A stretch of 15,730 bases of DNA from JBKQVT01 sp052139835 (GTDB taxonomy: Bacteria; Planctomycetota; Planctomycetia; Pirellulales; Thermoguttaceae), in assembly GCA_052139835.1 (NCBI GenBank), contig JBKQVT010000003.1, forward strand, positions 1 through 15,730, written 5' to 3'. The notes below the pieces were generated by a model, which was not told the origin of the DNA, did not search any database, and was given only the letters and a program-made list of their open reading frames with translations. The position numbers and the translations under genes were made by a program. Below, in pieces: positions 15,630 to 15,730 of this stretch (within the stretch, counting starts at the first letter, position 1; every line of letters starts with the position of its first letter).

Positions 15630-15730
15630 TTATGGCGGCCGAACGACGCAAGGTGCTGTGCCGTCGTGGTATAGGACGACGATTTCGTGAGCGATCCAGT
15701 CGAGCATCTGCTTGAAGCGAAGGAGTTCGA
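15630..15730 (-). CDS. C-terminal fragment of an unknown protein, cut by window edge
   Basis: On the minus strand an open frame enters from the right edge and ends at a TAA (15632-15630). The 32 visible residues include LLRFKQMLDWIAHEIVVLYH and end in APCVVRPP. The mix of hydrophobic and charged residues looks like real protein, and the other two minus-strand frames look less so. I do not recognise a family. A convergent 3' end beside the cyclase gene is plausible. Confidence 0.4.
   Translation of the reverse strand, partial: ELLRFKQMLDWIAHEIVVLYHDGTAPCVVRPP

Overview
The window is high-GC bacterial DNA that most probably comes from a planctomycete of the Pirellulales type. This is an inference from gene content: a PEP-CTERM exported protein, a squalene-hopene cyclase, short leucine-rich repeats with the T-x-V-[ST]-D-A-G-L signature, a response regulator with an excisionase-type helix-turn-helix in front of its receiver domain, several conserved planctomycete-style unknown proteins, and abundant palindromic and purine/pyrimidine intergenic repeats. 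No rRNA, tRNA, CRISPR array, prophage or insertion sequence was recognised.

Layout. 45-635 (+) is a short leucine-rich-repeat protein with an uncertain 5' end. 3231 down to 669 (-) is a tight three-gene operon: a coiled-coil unknown protein, a PQQ-type beta-propeller lipoprotein, and a protein with two 4Fe-4S clusters. 3502-5774 (+) is a translationally coupled pair, an unknown protein of 172 aa and a compact SNF2-family ATPase. 5775-7400 is an accessory-looking stretch with repeats, an orphan antitoxin-like gene (+), a small membrane protein (-) and a DUF433 protein (-). 7766-8623 (+) is the PEP-CTERM protein with an intrinsic terminator, and 8761-10581 (+) is mnmG, a tRNA-modification gene. 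After a repeat-rich gap and a near-consensus sigma70 promoter come a response regulator and a soluble histidine kinase (11076-13060, +), then the squalene-hopene cyclase gene (13383-15542, +). A partial unknown gene (-) runs off the right edge.

Most genes are housekeeping or conserved. The most notable signal is the repeats. Three families of palindromic element occur, and in four genes (Fe-S protein, propeller lipoprotein, histidine kinase, hopene cyclase) a copy lies inside the coding region with the frame open, so it is translated. In two of the families the element is two inverted hairpins with complementary loops, the layout of a REPIN. Related sequence is also present between genes. REPINs are normally extragenic; translated palindromes are best known from Rickettsia palindromic elements. 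A second repeat system, long purine-arm/pyrimidine-arm inverted repeats, sits just behind the stop codons of two plus-strand genes.
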